The position numbers were made by a program, and so were the translations under genes. Shown piece after piece: positions 8,000-16,879 of a DNA stretch of 64,000 nucleotides. Positions within the stretch are counted from its first letter, which is position 1, and each line of letters opens with the position of its first letter. Source of the DNA: SM23-62 sp964575235 (GTDB lineage: Bacteria > Bacteroidota > Bacteroidia > Bacteroidales > SM23-62); assembly GCA_964575235.1 (NCBI GenBank), contig CAZNQG010000001.1, positions 1 through 64,000 on the forward strand, read 5' to 3'. The notes under the pieces are model-generated. The model worked only from the letters and a program-made list of their open reading frames with translations. It had not been told where the DNA came from and did no database searches.

Positions 8000-10623
8000 T
8001 TTGCAGCCTTCTCCACAAGCTTACCGATCATGTCCAGCGCCTTGGGAATACCGGAGGGGTCCTTCCCTCCAGCTGTGGCGAAAAAATCCTGTCCCCCTCC
8101 GCCTCCCCGGATCGCCCCGGATACCTCCCGGATGATCTGCCTGGCATCCAGTCCCCTTTCCTTGACAAGGTTCTCCGATATCATCAGGCTGAGGTGCGCC
8201 TTTCCTCCAAGGTCCGCACCCACGGCCATCACCAGGTTATCAACCTGGTTCTTCAGTTCAAAGGCCAGGGTTTTAATATTTTCGATGGATGTCAGCAGGA
8301 TCTCTTCCGCAATGAGGTTCACACTGCCGATCTTGCGGATCCTGCCCAGGAGATTCTTCCTGGTTATGTCCCTGAGCAGCTTACCCTGCTCTTCAATGGT
8401 CTTTTTTTGTTGGGCAGCCTCGGATATCATTTTTTCAATGGCGGGAAGGATGTCGGGCGACTTAACGAGCTTTTCGACGGATTTCAGTGTTTGTTCGATC
8501 TCTTCCACGAAGGTTTCCGAAGGGGGACCCGCAACCGCCTCGATTCTCCTGATCCCTGCAGCGATGGCGGATTCCCTTACAATCTTGAAGAATCCTATAT
8601 TGCCGGTGGAGGTGACGTGTATGCCTCCGCAGAGTTCGACGGAGTTGCCGAACTTTATCACTCTCACGCGTTCCCCGTACTTTTCACCGAAAAAGGCAAG
8701 CGCACCCATATCCAAGGCCTTCTTCACGGGAACGGACCGGTTCTCTTCCAGGGGGATGTCGGTGCGGATAAGCCCGTTAACCATTTGCCCGATACGGCGG
8801 AGTTCCTCATCCTCCACCTTTTTGAAATGGGAGAAGTCGAACCGCAGGTAGTCCGGGTGCACCAGGGAACCTTTCTGCTCTACATGGCTTCCGAGCACCT
8901 CCCGGAGTGCAAAATGCAGCAGGTGCGTGGCGGTATGGTGGCAGGCAGTGGCTTTTCTGGCCTCCAGGTCGACCTCTGCATGGAAGGCTTTGCCGGGTTC
9001 CGAAGGGATCCTTTCGGCGATGTGAATGCTCAGGTTGTTCTCCTTGCGGGTATCGAGAATCCGGATCGATTCCGAATCGTTCCGGATGATCCCGGTATCC
9101 CCTACCTGTCCCCCGCTTTCCGCGTAAAAGGGCGTCCGGTCGAAAACCAGATCGTACCGGGTTTTACCCTTCTCCTTGGTACTGCGGTAGCGTGCGATCC
9201 GGACTTCGGCTTCGGATTCATCGTACCCCAGGAACTCCGTGGATTCCATGGGCAGGATTATCTGCCAGTCCCCCGCAGCGGCCCCTGCAGCGTCCCTGGA
9301 GCGGGATTTCTGCACGGCCATTTCCCGTTCAAATTCCTGCTGGCTTACCTCCAGGCCGTTTTCCTTCAGGATGAGGCGGGTCAGGTCCAGGGGGAAACCG
9401 TAGGTGTCGTAAAGAACGAAGGCGGATTTTCCATCGATGGATGTTTTCTTGTGCTTCCCGGCCTTCTCCATGATCTGGTCCAGCATCCGGATCCCGTTCG
9501 CCAGGGTTTTCAGGAAGGAATTTTCCTCTTCACGCATGACCTTGGAGATCAGTTCCTGCTGTTCCCGGATCTCAGGATAGGCATCTCCCATTTCGTCGGC
9601 CAGCACCCCCACCAGCCGGTACATGAACGGTTCCTCCTGTCCCAGGAAGGTATAGCCGTACCGGACGGCCCTTCTCAGGATCCTGCGTATGACATAGCCC
9701 GCCTTGTTGTTCGAGGGCAACCGGTTGTCCGCGATCGAGAAACTCACGGCCCGGAGATGGTCGACCACCACCCTCATAGCCGTACCGGTCGGTTCATCCC
9801 TGCCGTATCTGAGGGAAGTGATCTTTTCCAGTTCGCGTATAAGGGATTGGAAGATGTCGGTATCGTAATTCGATTGCTTGTCCTGCATGACCATAGCCAG
9901 CCGTTCGAGTCCCAATCCCGTATCGATATGCTTCAGGGGCAGGGTTTCAAGCTTTCCATCCGCTTTCCGGTTGTACTGTATGAAGACCAGATTCCAGAGT
10001 TCGATAACCTGCGGGTGGTCCCGGTTGACCAGCAGGGCGCCGTCTTTTTTCTTTCGATCTGCATCCGGGCGGATGTCGATGTGGATTTCCGAACAGGGTC
10101 CGCAGGGACCGGTTTCACCCATTTCCCAGAAATTATCCTTTCTGGAGCCTTTCAGGATGTGATGGTCCCCCAGGTGCCCCTTCCAGTGATCATAGGCTTC
10201 CTGGTCCGTTTCCAGCTTATTTTCCGGGTCCCCTTCGAAAAACGTGGCATACAGCCTGTCCTTTTCGATGCCAAGGGTGGAGGTAAGGAATTCCCATGCC
10301 CAGGCGATGGCTTCTTTCTTGAAATAATCCCCGAACGACCAGTTCCCGAGCATTTCGAACATGGTGTGATGGTAGGTATCGTGTCCCACCTCCTCCAGAT
10401 CGTTATGCTTCCCGGATACCCGGAGACATTTCTGGCTGTTGGCGACCCTTTTGTGTGTAACCGCTTCATTGCCAAGGAATAAGTCTTTGAATTGGTTCAT
10501 GCCCGCGTTGGTAAACATCAGGGTTGGATCGTTACGAACCACCATCGGTGCGGAGGGAAGGATGGTGTGGCCCCGGGATGTAAAAAAATCGAGAAAAGCC
10601 TTGCGGATATCCTTTGCGTGCAT
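7996..10623 (-). CDS. alaS: Alanyl-tRNA synthetase
   Basis: An 875-residue class II synthetase that charges tRNA-Ala and edits mischarged Ser/Gly. The N terminus MHAKDIRKAFLDFFTSRGH with LMFTNAGMNQFKDLFLG is the class II motif 1/2 region. The editing domain carries HHTATHLLH and a later CGGIH, together the zinc-binding H/H/C/H set; the more usual CGGTH is CGGIH here. The C-terminal oligomerisation domain has the glycine-rich GGGGGQDFFATAGG loop. Full length for the family. It diverges from the first M23 peptidase gene across 158 bp. A very long open frame on the opposite strand (8194-10482) is only the mirror of this gene. Confidence 0.97.
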   Translation of the reverse strand: MHAKDIRKAFLDFFTSRGHTILPSAPMVVRNDPTLMFTNAGMNQFKDLFLGNEAVTHKRVANSQKCLRVSGKHNDLEEVGHDTYHHTMFEMLGNWSFGDYFKKEAIAWAWEFLTSTLGIEKDRLYATFFEGDPENKLETDQEAYDHWKGHLGDHHILKGSRKDNFWEMGETGPCGPCSEIHIDIRPDADRKKKDGALLVNRDHPQVIELWNLVFIQYNRKADGKLETLPLKHIDTGLGLERLAMVMQDKQSNYDTDIFQSLIRELEKITSLRYGRDEPTGTAMRVVVDHLRAVSFSIADNRLPSNNKAGYVIRRILRRAVRYGYTFLGQEEPFMYRLVGVLADEMGDAYPEIREQQELISKVMREEENSFLKTLANGIRMLDQIMEKAGKHKKTSIDGKSAFVLYDTYGFPLDLTRLILKENGLEVSQQEFEREMAVQKSRSRDAAGAAAGDWQIILPMESTEFLGYDESEAEVRIARYRSTKEKGKTRYDLVFDRTPFYAESGGQVGDTGIIRNDSESIRILDTRKENNLSIHIAERIPSEPGKAFHAEVDLEARKATACHHTATHLLHFALREVLGSHVEQKGSLVHPDYLRFDFSHFKKVEDEELRRIGQMVNGLIRTDIPLEENRSVPVKKALDMGALAFFGEKYGERVRVIKFGNSVELCGGIHVTSTGNIGFFKIVRESAIAAGIRRIEAVAGPPSETFVEEIEQTLKSVEKLVKSPDILPAIEKMISEAAQQKKTIEEQGKLLRDITRKNLLGRIRKIGSVNLIAEEILLTSIENIKTLAFELKNQVDNLVMAVGADLGGKAHLSLMISENLVKERGLDARQIIREVSGAIRGGGGGQDFFATAGGKDPSGIPKALDMIGKLVEKAAK

Positions 10624-10781
10624 ATTTATAAGTTCGGTGATCTGTAACCTTCTTTGAGAAAAAACGTTAAATGTTCACGTCTTAGCGGCTCAATATTAGT
10701 AAGTTGTAAAATTAATTTTTTTTGCTTGAGATTTGGTGGAAAATAATTGAATTTATATTTTCGTGAATAAGATTTCATTAC

Positions 10782-11744
10782 ATGGGTAAGCAACTGTTTC
10801 ATTTTAACCCTGTTACGCACCGCTTTGAAGTTTCCAGACCCGGGCCGGTACGCCTGCTGATCCGTTATGGCCTTCCGCTGGTGCTGGCCGTGATCCTGTC
10901 GATCGGCATACGTTACTCCCTCGGGCGCTACATTACCAATCCCAAAGAAATTAAACTTCTGGCAGAAAAGGAAGCATTTCTTAATCAATATTTGACCGTT
11001 GAGGAGAGGGTGAAGGAACTGGAAGACCGCCTGCTGGAATTGCAGCAGAGGGATGATGGCATTTACCGTTCCTTCTATGAAATGGACCCGGTGCCCAAGT
11101 CCCTGCGGGAGGCGGGTCTCGGTGGTGCTGAACATTATGCCCACCTGGAGGGTTTCGAAAGTTCACCCGTTATGATCGGATTGACCCGACGTGCGGATAT
11201 GGCTGGAGTAAAACTCGATATCCAGGCAAATTCCTTCAACGACCTGCTTGCCAAAGCCGAATATCACCGGCAATTGATCGATCACAGACCCTCGATCCAG
11301 CCCATCTCCTTGCAGGATTATTACTGGATCAGTTCCGTTTTCGGTTACCGTACCGATCCGATGAGCAAGCGCCGGACCATGCACCGGGGGGTGGATTTTG
11401 CGGGCATGATCGGGCTGAATGTATATGCCACCGGCGATGGCGTTGTGATCCGTACAAAAATAAGCCGCACGGGATTTGGACGGGAGGTTCTGATAGACCA
11501 TGGATTCGGTTATGTGACCCGTTACGGGCACATGCAGAGCATCCTGGTGCATGTGGGACAGAAGGTCAAGCGTGGCACTGTAATCGGGACCCTTGGCACT
11601 TCCGGGAAATCCACGGGACCGCACCTGCACTATGAGGTTCGTCAACACGGCATTGCAAGGAATCCCATGCACTTCTATTCGGAAGATCTCAGTCCCGAGG
11701 AATACTTCGAGGTCGTTAACCTGGCCGGATCTGTTGATAACTAG
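10782..11744 (+). CDS. M23 family metallopeptidase, first of tandem pair
   Basis: A 320-residue cell-wall peptidase-like protein. A membrane anchor (about residues 24-46, LLIRYGLPLVLAVILSIGI) is followed by a short coiled coil (VEERVKELEDRLLELQQRDDG) and a C-terminal LytM/M23 domain with MHRGVDFAG (HxxxD zinc ligands) and GPHLHYEV (HxH). All zinc ligands are present, so it is probably an active endopeptidase cutting peptidoglycan cross-links in the periplasm. The next gene encodes a paralogue of the same architecture. A TATATTTT stretch (one mismatch to TAnnTTTG) lies about 25 bp upstream. It diverges from alaS. Confidence 0.9.
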   Translation: MGKQLFHFNPVTHRFEVSRPGPVRLLIRYGLPLVLAVILSIGIRYSLGRYITNPKEIKLLAEKEAFLNQYLTVEERVKELEDRLLELQQRDDGIYRSFYEMDPVPKSLREAGLGGAEHYAHLEGFESSPVMIGLTRRADMAGVKLDIQANSFNDLLAKAEYHRQLIDHRPSIQPISLQDYYWISSVFGYRTDPMSKRRTMHRGVDFAGMIGLNVYATGDGVVIRTKISRTGFGREVLIDHGFGYVTRYGHMQSILVHVGQKVKRGTVIGTLGTSGKSTGPHLHYEVRQHGIARNPMHFYSEDLSPEEYFEVVNLAGSVDN

Positions 11745-11796
11745 GATCTTGCGGGAGACAAAGTTTTTTCTTATTTTGCATACGTGAACATCGCCC

Positions 11797-12771
11797 ATGG
11801 CCAGGTTAAAATACAGATATAACCCGGAATCCCTGAGTTACGACCGGATCAGGCCGAGCTTCAAAAAGCGCCTGCTGGTATTCCTTTCCTACCTCTCCGT
11901 GGTTTTCTCGGTGGCCGTACTGCTGAACCTGTTCTACTCCTCACTATTCGATACACCGAGGGAGAAAATGCTGATCCGCGAAAACAACCAGCTGCTCCTG
12001 CAGTACGACATCCTGAACCAGAAGATCAACAATCTTGAAACGGTGCTACAGGATATTGAAAGAAGGGATGATAACATCTACCGGACCATTTTCAATACGG
12101 ATCCCATCCCTTCCTCGGTGCGGGATGCAGGATTCGGTGGAGTGAACCGGTACGAGTACCTGGAAGGCTATGAGAATTCGGAGCTGATCATAGAGACCGC
12201 GAAGCGGCTGGACCTTTTGACCAAAGCGGTTTACGTACAAAGCAAATCCTATGACGAAGTGATCGATCTGGCAAAGAGCCGGGAAGACCAGCTTTCATCC
12301 CTGCCGGCCATCATGCCCATAGCCAACAAGGACCTGACCCGCACGGCATCCGGCTGGGGCTTCCGCATACACCCCATCTACAAGATCCGGAAATTCCACT
12401 ACGGAATGGATTTCACGGCCCCCACGGGAACCGAGGTCTATGCTACCGCCGACGGCACGGTCGATAGAATACAAAGATCCAGGCGAGGCTACGGGAACGT
12501 ACTGGTGATCAACCATGGCTACGGCTATAAAACCCTCTACGCCCACCTCAACGAATTCAACAACTGCTGGGTCGGCAAGGAAGTGAAAAGAGGGGATGTT
12601 GTGGCTTTTGTGGGCAGCACGGGTCTTTCAACCGCACCGCACCTGCATTACGAAGTTCACCTGAACGGAAAGAAGGTAAACCCCGTCAATTACTATTTTG
12701 AGGACCTTACGGCTGAGGAATTCGACCGGATGATCGAATTGTCCATGCGCCCCGGGCAGAGTTTTGATTAG
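11797..12771 (+). CDS. M23 family metallopeptidase, second of tandem pair
   Basis: A 324-residue protein with the same plan as the preceding gene: a membrane segment near residues 28-48 (FLSYLSVVFSVAVLLNLFY), a coiled coil (ILNQKINNLETVLQDIERRDD), then an M23 domain with FHYGMDFTAPTG (HxxxD) and APHLHYEVH (HxH). Both share the unusual linker pattern IYR(T/S)xFxxDPxPxSxRxAGxGG and a C-terminal FEDLTAEEFD-type ending, so they are an ancient tandem duplication. Two similar subunits may form a hetero-complex. CapA follows after 8 bp, suggesting one operon. Confidence 0.9.
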   Translation: MARLKYRYNPESLSYDRIRPSFKKRLLVFLSYLSVVFSVAVLLNLFYSSLFDTPREKMLIRENNQLLLQYDILNQKINNLETVLQDIERRDDNIYRTIFNTDPIPSSVRDAGFGGVNRYEYLEGYENSELIIETAKRLDLLTKAVYVQSKSYDEVIDLAKSREDQLSSLPAIMPIANKDLTRTASGWGFRIHPIYKIRKFHYGMDFTAPTGTEVYATADGTVDRIQRSRRGYGNVLVINHGYGYKTLYAHLNEFNNCWVGKEVKRGDVVAFVGSTGLSTAPHLHYEVHLNGKKVNPVNYYFEDLTAEEFDRMIELSMRPGQSFD

Positions 12772-12779
12772 GATTCGCT

Positions 12780-13844
12780 ATGAGATCCTGCACCCTTTTA
12801 TTTCTGATAAACCTTTTCCTCGTAATCCCGGTTTTTTCACAGCCAGACACCCTTACGCTGATCGGGGTGGGCGACATTATGATGGGGACCGATTACCCTT
12901 CCATACGGTACCTTCCCCCAGGCAACGATTGCCGCCCGCTGATGCAGGAGGTCTATAGCCATCTACGGGACGCGGACATTACCTTTGGCAACCTGGAAGG
13001 CACCTTTGCCGGGAAGGAAGGCATACCTAAAATTTGCAGGGACACCACACAGTGCTTTGTTTTCCGGATGCCGCCTGAATATGTGTCCTGCCTTGTGGAA
13101 GCGGGTTTCGACATCCTCAGCCTGGCCAATAACCATTCGAACGATTTCGGGGAAGGCGGCAGAAAGGAAACCGAGCGGGTGCTGGCCGCTGCCGGGATCG
13201 CCGCCGCCGGCCCGATCGCCGGTCCCTCCGCGGTGGTGGTCCGCGACAGCATACGGTACGGCCTGCTTGCCTTTGCCCCGTTCAGGGGCTGTTACTCGAT
13301 CAAGGATACTTCAACCGCGGCCCGTATGATCCGGGACCTCAGGGAACGCTGCGACATCCTGATCGTTTCGGTCCACGGCGGTGCCGAGGGAGCCGATCAT
13401 CAGCACGTTACCCGGGAAGCGGAAGTGTACCTGGGCTATGACCGGGGGAACGTATATGAATTTGCCCACATGGCCGTGGATGCGGGTGCCGATGTCGTAT
13501 TCGGTCACGGCCCGCACGTGATCCGGGCCGCCGAGGTTTACAGGGACCGGTTCATCATATACAGCCTGGGCAATTTTTGCACCTACCGCAGGTTCAACCT
13601 GCGGGGACCGAACGGGATCGCGCCCATCCTGAAGCTGCACCTTTTGGGGGACGGGCGTTTCCTTTGCGGAGAAATCATACCGGTACACCAGCCCGGTGAA
13701 GGGGGACCCCGGATCGACCCGCAGGGGCGTGCCATCCGCAAGCTGCGGGAGCTTACCTCGGAAGATTTTCCCGAAGTCCCCCTGCTCATCGGGGATGACG
13801 GCCGCATCACCCTGGAAAACCCGTCCACATCACCCGATCCATGA
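12780..13844 (+). CDS. CapA family (PGA_cap) exported metallophosphatase-like protein
   Basis: A 354-residue protein with a signal peptide (RSCTLLFLINLFLVIPVFSQ) and a CapA domain, a calcineurin-like fold. Motifs are GVGDIMMGTDY, FGNLEGTF, LANNHSNDFG, VSVHGGAEG and FGHGPHVIRAAEVY, followed by IIYSLGNF. The founding member takes part in poly-gamma-glutamate capsule export in Bacillus, but distant members are mostly uncharacterised, so a capsule role should not be assumed. It starts 8 bp after the M23 pair, and its stop overlaps the leader of the next gene (TGA at 13842-13844, ATG at 13846). A second CapA lies at 24041-25168. Confidence 0.85.
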   Translation: MRSCTLLFLINLFLVIPVFSQPDTLTLIGVGDIMMGTDYPSIRYLPPGNDCRPLMQEVYSHLRDADITFGNLEGTFAGKEGIPKICRDTTQCFVFRMPPEYVSCLVEAGFDILSLANNHSNDFGEGGRKETERVLAAAGIAAAGPIAGPSAVVVRDSIRYGLLAFAPFRGCYSIKDTSTAARMIRDLRERCDILIVSVHGGAEGADHQHVTREAEVYLGYDRGNVYEFAHMAVDAGADVVFGHGPHVIRAAEVYRDRFIIYSLGNFCTYRRFNLRGPNGIAPILKLHLLGDGRFLCGEIIPVHQPGEGGPRIDPQGRAIRKLRELTSEDFPEVPLLIGDDGRITLENPSTSPDP

Positions 13845-13845
13845 C

Positions 13846-15318
13846 ATGAAACGGTCCCCCGCACTCATAAGCCTTTTCTTCACTCTGTCCGTCACCCTTT
13901 GCGCACAGGATGCCGGGAACATGGTCTATCAGGATTCCCTTCCGGTTTGCAGGGTCCTCATCGGGACCTTCCTGGGGAACGCGCAGCGTAACTATTACGG
14001 AAACCGGGCGCCCGATACCCTGGAGGTGATCTGGAAACATTACCTGGGTGAGGGGGAAACCGTAATATCACGGAAACTGGGATCCAGGACCTGGGCCGGG
14101 GCAGGGTGGACAGGGCAGCCGTTGCTGGTTGAGGAGAACGGGGAGCTTTACCTGATCCAGGGAGCCTACGATCACCACCTGAAGAAGATCCGGGCGGCGG
14201 ACGGGCAACTCGTCTGGGAATACGCCTTCGACGATGTGGTCAAGGGTACCGGCAGCATCTGGGAAAACCCGGATGCAGGGGACCCGGAGGAGAGGCTGGT
14301 TATCCTGCAAGGCAGCCGTCTGGGTGTGGGCAACTACCTGGATACGAAACACATCCCAAGTTTCAGGGCCGTTTCATACCTCAGCGGGAAAGAACTCTGG
14401 AGGCTGGATGTGAAATGGACGGATTCCTACAGCCGGGACGTGGACGGCTCGGCGCTCCTACTGGGTGATACAGCTTACCTGGGACTCGAAAACTCGCTTT
14501 TCACGGTTTTTAGTCCCGATCCGGCAAAGGCCCGCATGAAGGACGGCATGCTTCAGCCCGAGATCATCCGGGAACGGAAGCTCTACCGCCCCGAGGACGT
14601 CACGGCCCACCGGTACAACGTGGTGACGGAATCCTCGCCCAGCTCTCTGGGCAAAAGGGTATACGTGGCATCCGGGTCCGGGCACGTGTGGGGCTATAAC
14701 CTGGAGACGGGGGAACTGGACTGGGATTATTACACCGGCTCGGACATGGACGGGTCGGCCGTGGTGACGGCGGACGGCTGCCTGATGGTTTCGATCGAGA
14801 AACAGTACATCGACGGACCCGGTGGTGCCATGAAGCTGGATCCCTCCAGACCTTCGCAAGATGCGGTGGTATGGTACCAACCGGTGGCGGACAGCAGCTT
14901 TTCGGGCTGGGAGGGGGGCGTCATCGGCAGCATCGGGATGACGGATGCCTATTCCCCCGGGAGCAAAAAGCAGTTCGCAGCCTTTGTGGGGATCGATGGC
15001 TACCTCAGGGTGGTTGAACATACTGCGGTGGACAGCCTTCGTGATGTGCCCGGTCCGGACGGCAAAACCATGTTCCATCCCCCGAAAGGGGTATATTCCG
15101 GATACGTCGGGCCATCCATTTCCACACCCATATTTGCGGAAGACAAGCTCATCGTTGCAGGATATCACGGAATACGGCTCTACGAATATGACATGGATGG
15201 GAAGTTTATCCTGCTCGATGAACTGGGACCGGCATTTGAGTCCACCCCCATTGCTTACGACGGCAGGATATACATTGCTTCCAGGAACGGATACCTTTAC
15301 TGTCTGGGGCGTAAATAA
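13846..15318 (+). CDS. Secreted PQQ-like beta-propeller repeat protein
   Basis: A 490-residue exported protein. The signal peptide (KRSPALISLFFTLSVTLCAQ) starts at the ATG directly after the CapA stop; open frame continues upstream, but in CapA-overlapping sequence without a signal. The mature part has repeated blades of the PQQ/WD-like type: LYLIQGAYDHHLKKIRAADG, KRVYVASGSGHVWGYNLETG, KLIVAGYHGIRLYEYDMDGK and GRIYIASRNGYLYCLG. Such propellers bind partners or sugars and are not necessarily PQQ enzymes. Tight coupling to CapA suggests they act together in the envelope. No catalytic role can be assigned. Confidence 0.75.
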   Translation: MKRSPALISLFFTLSVTLCAQDAGNMVYQDSLPVCRVLIGTFLGNAQRNYYGNRAPDTLEVIWKHYLGEGETVISRKLGSRTWAGAGWTGQPLLVEENGELYLIQGAYDHHLKKIRAADGQLVWEYAFDDVVKGTGSIWENPDAGDPEERLVILQGSRLGVGNYLDTKHIPSFRAVSYLSGKELWRLDVKWTDSYSRDVDGSALLLGDTAYLGLENSLFTVFSPDPAKARMKDGMLQPEIIRERKLYRPEDVTAHRYNVVTESSPSSLGKRVYVASGSGHVWGYNLETGELDWDYYTGSDMDGSAVVTADGCLMVSIEKQYIDGPGGAMKLDPSRPSQDAVVWYQPVADSSFSGWEGGVIGSIGMTDAYSPGSKKQFAAFVGIDGYLRVVEHTAVDSLRDVPGPDGKTMFHPPKGVYSGYVGPSISTPIFAEDKLIVAGYHGIRLYEYDMDGKFILLDELGPAFESTPIAYDGRIYIASRNGYLYCLGRK

Positions 15319-15373
15319 ACGGGTTGTGAATTCAAACTGATTTTTCTATTTTAGATACATCAAATTCCATCCC

Positions 15374-15715
15374 ATGCCTTACAAAGAACCCACGGTTGAA
15401 AAATTGTTTTACAGTATCGGCGAAGTTGCGCAGATGTTTAACGTCAACACTTCGCTGATCCGTTTCTGGGAAAAGGAGTTTGATATCATCAAGCCGAAGA
15501 AGAACAAGAAAGGGAACCGGCTTTTCACCAAGGAAGATATCGATAATTTGCACATCATCTACCACCTGGTCAAGGAACGGGGCATGACCCTGAAAGGAGC
15601 CCAGAAGAAAATGAACGAGAATAAGGATGATGCCATCCATAACCTTGAGATCATCGAGTCCCTCCACAGCATCCGTAAGATGTTGCTTGAGATCAAGGAT
15701 GAAATCGGCCAGTGA
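15374..15715 (+). CDS. MerR family transcriptional regulator
   Basis: A 113-residue small MerR-type regulator. The N-terminal winged helix reads KLFYSIGEVAQMFNVNTSLIRFWEKEFDIIKPKKN.GNRLFTKEDI, the canonical MerR helix-turn-helix plus wing. A short dimerisation helix follows, with no metal-binding cysteines and no effector domain. This compact form is conserved beside M23/Nif3 genes in many Bacteroidota. Its target is unknown; the neighbouring envelope genes are candidates. The start ATG lies 55 bp after the propeller gene. Confidence 0.9.
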   Translation: MPYKEPTVEKLFYSIGEVAQMFNVNTSLIRFWEKEFDIIKPKKNKKGNRLFTKEDIDNLHIIYHLVKERGMTLKGAQKKMNENKDDAIHNLEIIESLHSIRKMLLEIKDEIGQ

Positions 15716-15772
15716 TGTATTCCCGCCAGCTGCCGGCCGGGAAGGAATAAACATATCCTAAAAAAAAATCCG

Positions 15773-16879
15773 ATGAAAGTCAAGGAAATCATCACCTGTC
15801 TTGAAACCTTTGCACCCCCCGAATACCAGGAATCATATGATAATGCCGGACTTCAGACGGGAGACCCGGAACAGGAGGTCAGCGGGGCCCTGGTCTGTAT
15901 TGATGTTACACCGGAGGTCCTCCAGGAGGCCGTCCGGACGGGTGCGGGACTGATCCTTTCACACCATCCGGTGATTTTCGGGGGACTCAAGAAACTGACC
16001 GGGTCCACACCGGCCGAACGGGTGATCATGGAGGCCGTCCGGCGGGAGATTTCCATTTATTCCGCTCACACCAACCTGGATGCCGTGCACCGGGGGGTAA
16101 GTTTCCGGATGGCGGAGAAACTCGGGATTAAAAAGCCGAAGGTCCTTGCACCGGTCAGGGGATACCTGCGCAAACTGGTCTTTTTTGTTCCCAGCGACCA
16201 CGCCGCCGGGGTGCGTGACGCGATTTTCGAAGCCGGGGCCGGTCATATCGGGGAATACGACATGTGTAGTTTCAACGCTCCCGGGAACGGTACATTCCGG
16301 GGAGGGGAGGGAAGCGATCCCTTCGTCGGGGAAAAGGGCAAAATGCATACGGAACCCGAACTGAGGGTGGAGACCGTTTTCCCCAAGGAAAGGGAAGCGC
16401 GGATACTGCGGGCCTTGCTCGGGGCGCATCCCTATGAGGAGGTGGCCTACGATGTATACCCCCTGGAAAACGAATACGACCTGGCCGGGATGGGAGCGTT
16501 CGGGGAAATTAAAAAGCCCCTTGAGGAAAAAGAATTCCTGGACCTGCTGAAGGACCGTTTCGGGGTTCCTGTGATCCGCCATTCGAAATTCTTGGATAAA
16601 CCGGTGAAGACCGTTGCCCTCTGCGGAGGAAGCGGCAGCCAACTGATCCAACGGGCTCTTGCCGGGGGGGCCGATGCTTTTGTGACCGGAGATATCCGTT
16701 ACCACCCGTTTTTTGATGCGGATGGCAAAATCCTGTTGGCGGATATCGGACACTATGAAAGCGAACGGTTTACCTGCGAAATAATTTATGATTTACTTAA
16801 GAAAAAATTCCCTAAATTTGCAGTTCGTTTAACGCAGGTGAATACGAATCCGGTAAATTATTATTTTAAAAATGGCTGA
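15773..16879 (+). CDS. Nif3-like dinuclear metal centre protein
   Basis: A 368-residue member of the NIF3/YbgI/YqfO family that forms toroidal hexamers with two metals per subunit. The two Nif3 halves are visible: YDNAGLQTGDPEQEV, LSHHPVIFGGLK and SAHTNLDAV at the N terminus, then GGSGSQLIQRALAGGADAFVTGDIRYH and DIGHYESE at the C terminus, with the metal-ligand histidines. The insert of about 100 residues between them (AGHIGEYDMCSFNAPGNGTF to HPYEEVAYDVYPL) is the CutA1-like domain of the longer YqfO form. The exact reaction is unsettled. It overlaps the next gene by 8 bp. Confidence 0.92.
   Translation: MKVKEIITCLETFAPPEYQESYDNAGLQTGDPEQEVSGALVCIDVTPEVLQEAVRTGAGLILSHHPVIFGGLKKLTGSTPAERVIMEAVRREISIYSAHTNLDAVHRGVSFRMAEKLGIKKPKVLAPVRGYLRKLVFFVPSDHAAGVRDAIFEAGAGHIGEYDMCSFNAPGNGTFRGGEGSDPFVGEKGKMHTEPELRVETVFPKEREARILRALLGAHPYEEVAYDVYPLENEYDLAGMGAFGEIKKPLEEKEFLDLLKDRFGVPVIRHSKFLDKPVKTVALCGGSGSQLIQRALAGGADAFVTGDIRYHPFFDADGKILLADIGHYESERFTCEIIYDLLKKKFPKFAVRLTQVNTNPVNYYFKNG

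Noticed and set aside
8194..10482. A 762-codon open frame opposite alaS, and similar long frames opposite porU, ppk1 and other genes
   Set aside because: They have no domain motifs and lie fully antisense to well-identified genes. In GC-rich codons the opposite frame is rarely stopped, so these are mirrors.
13846..15318. PQQ-dependent dehydrogenase
   Set aside because: Only propeller-type repeats are seen; the protein lacks the disulfide and metal-binding motifs of PQQ alcohol dehydrogenases and has no cytochrome partner.
15720..15743. Terminator between MerR and Nif3 genes (TTCCCG/CGGGAA)
   Set aside because: The stem is short and no T-tract follows; the A-run downstream is on the wrong side.
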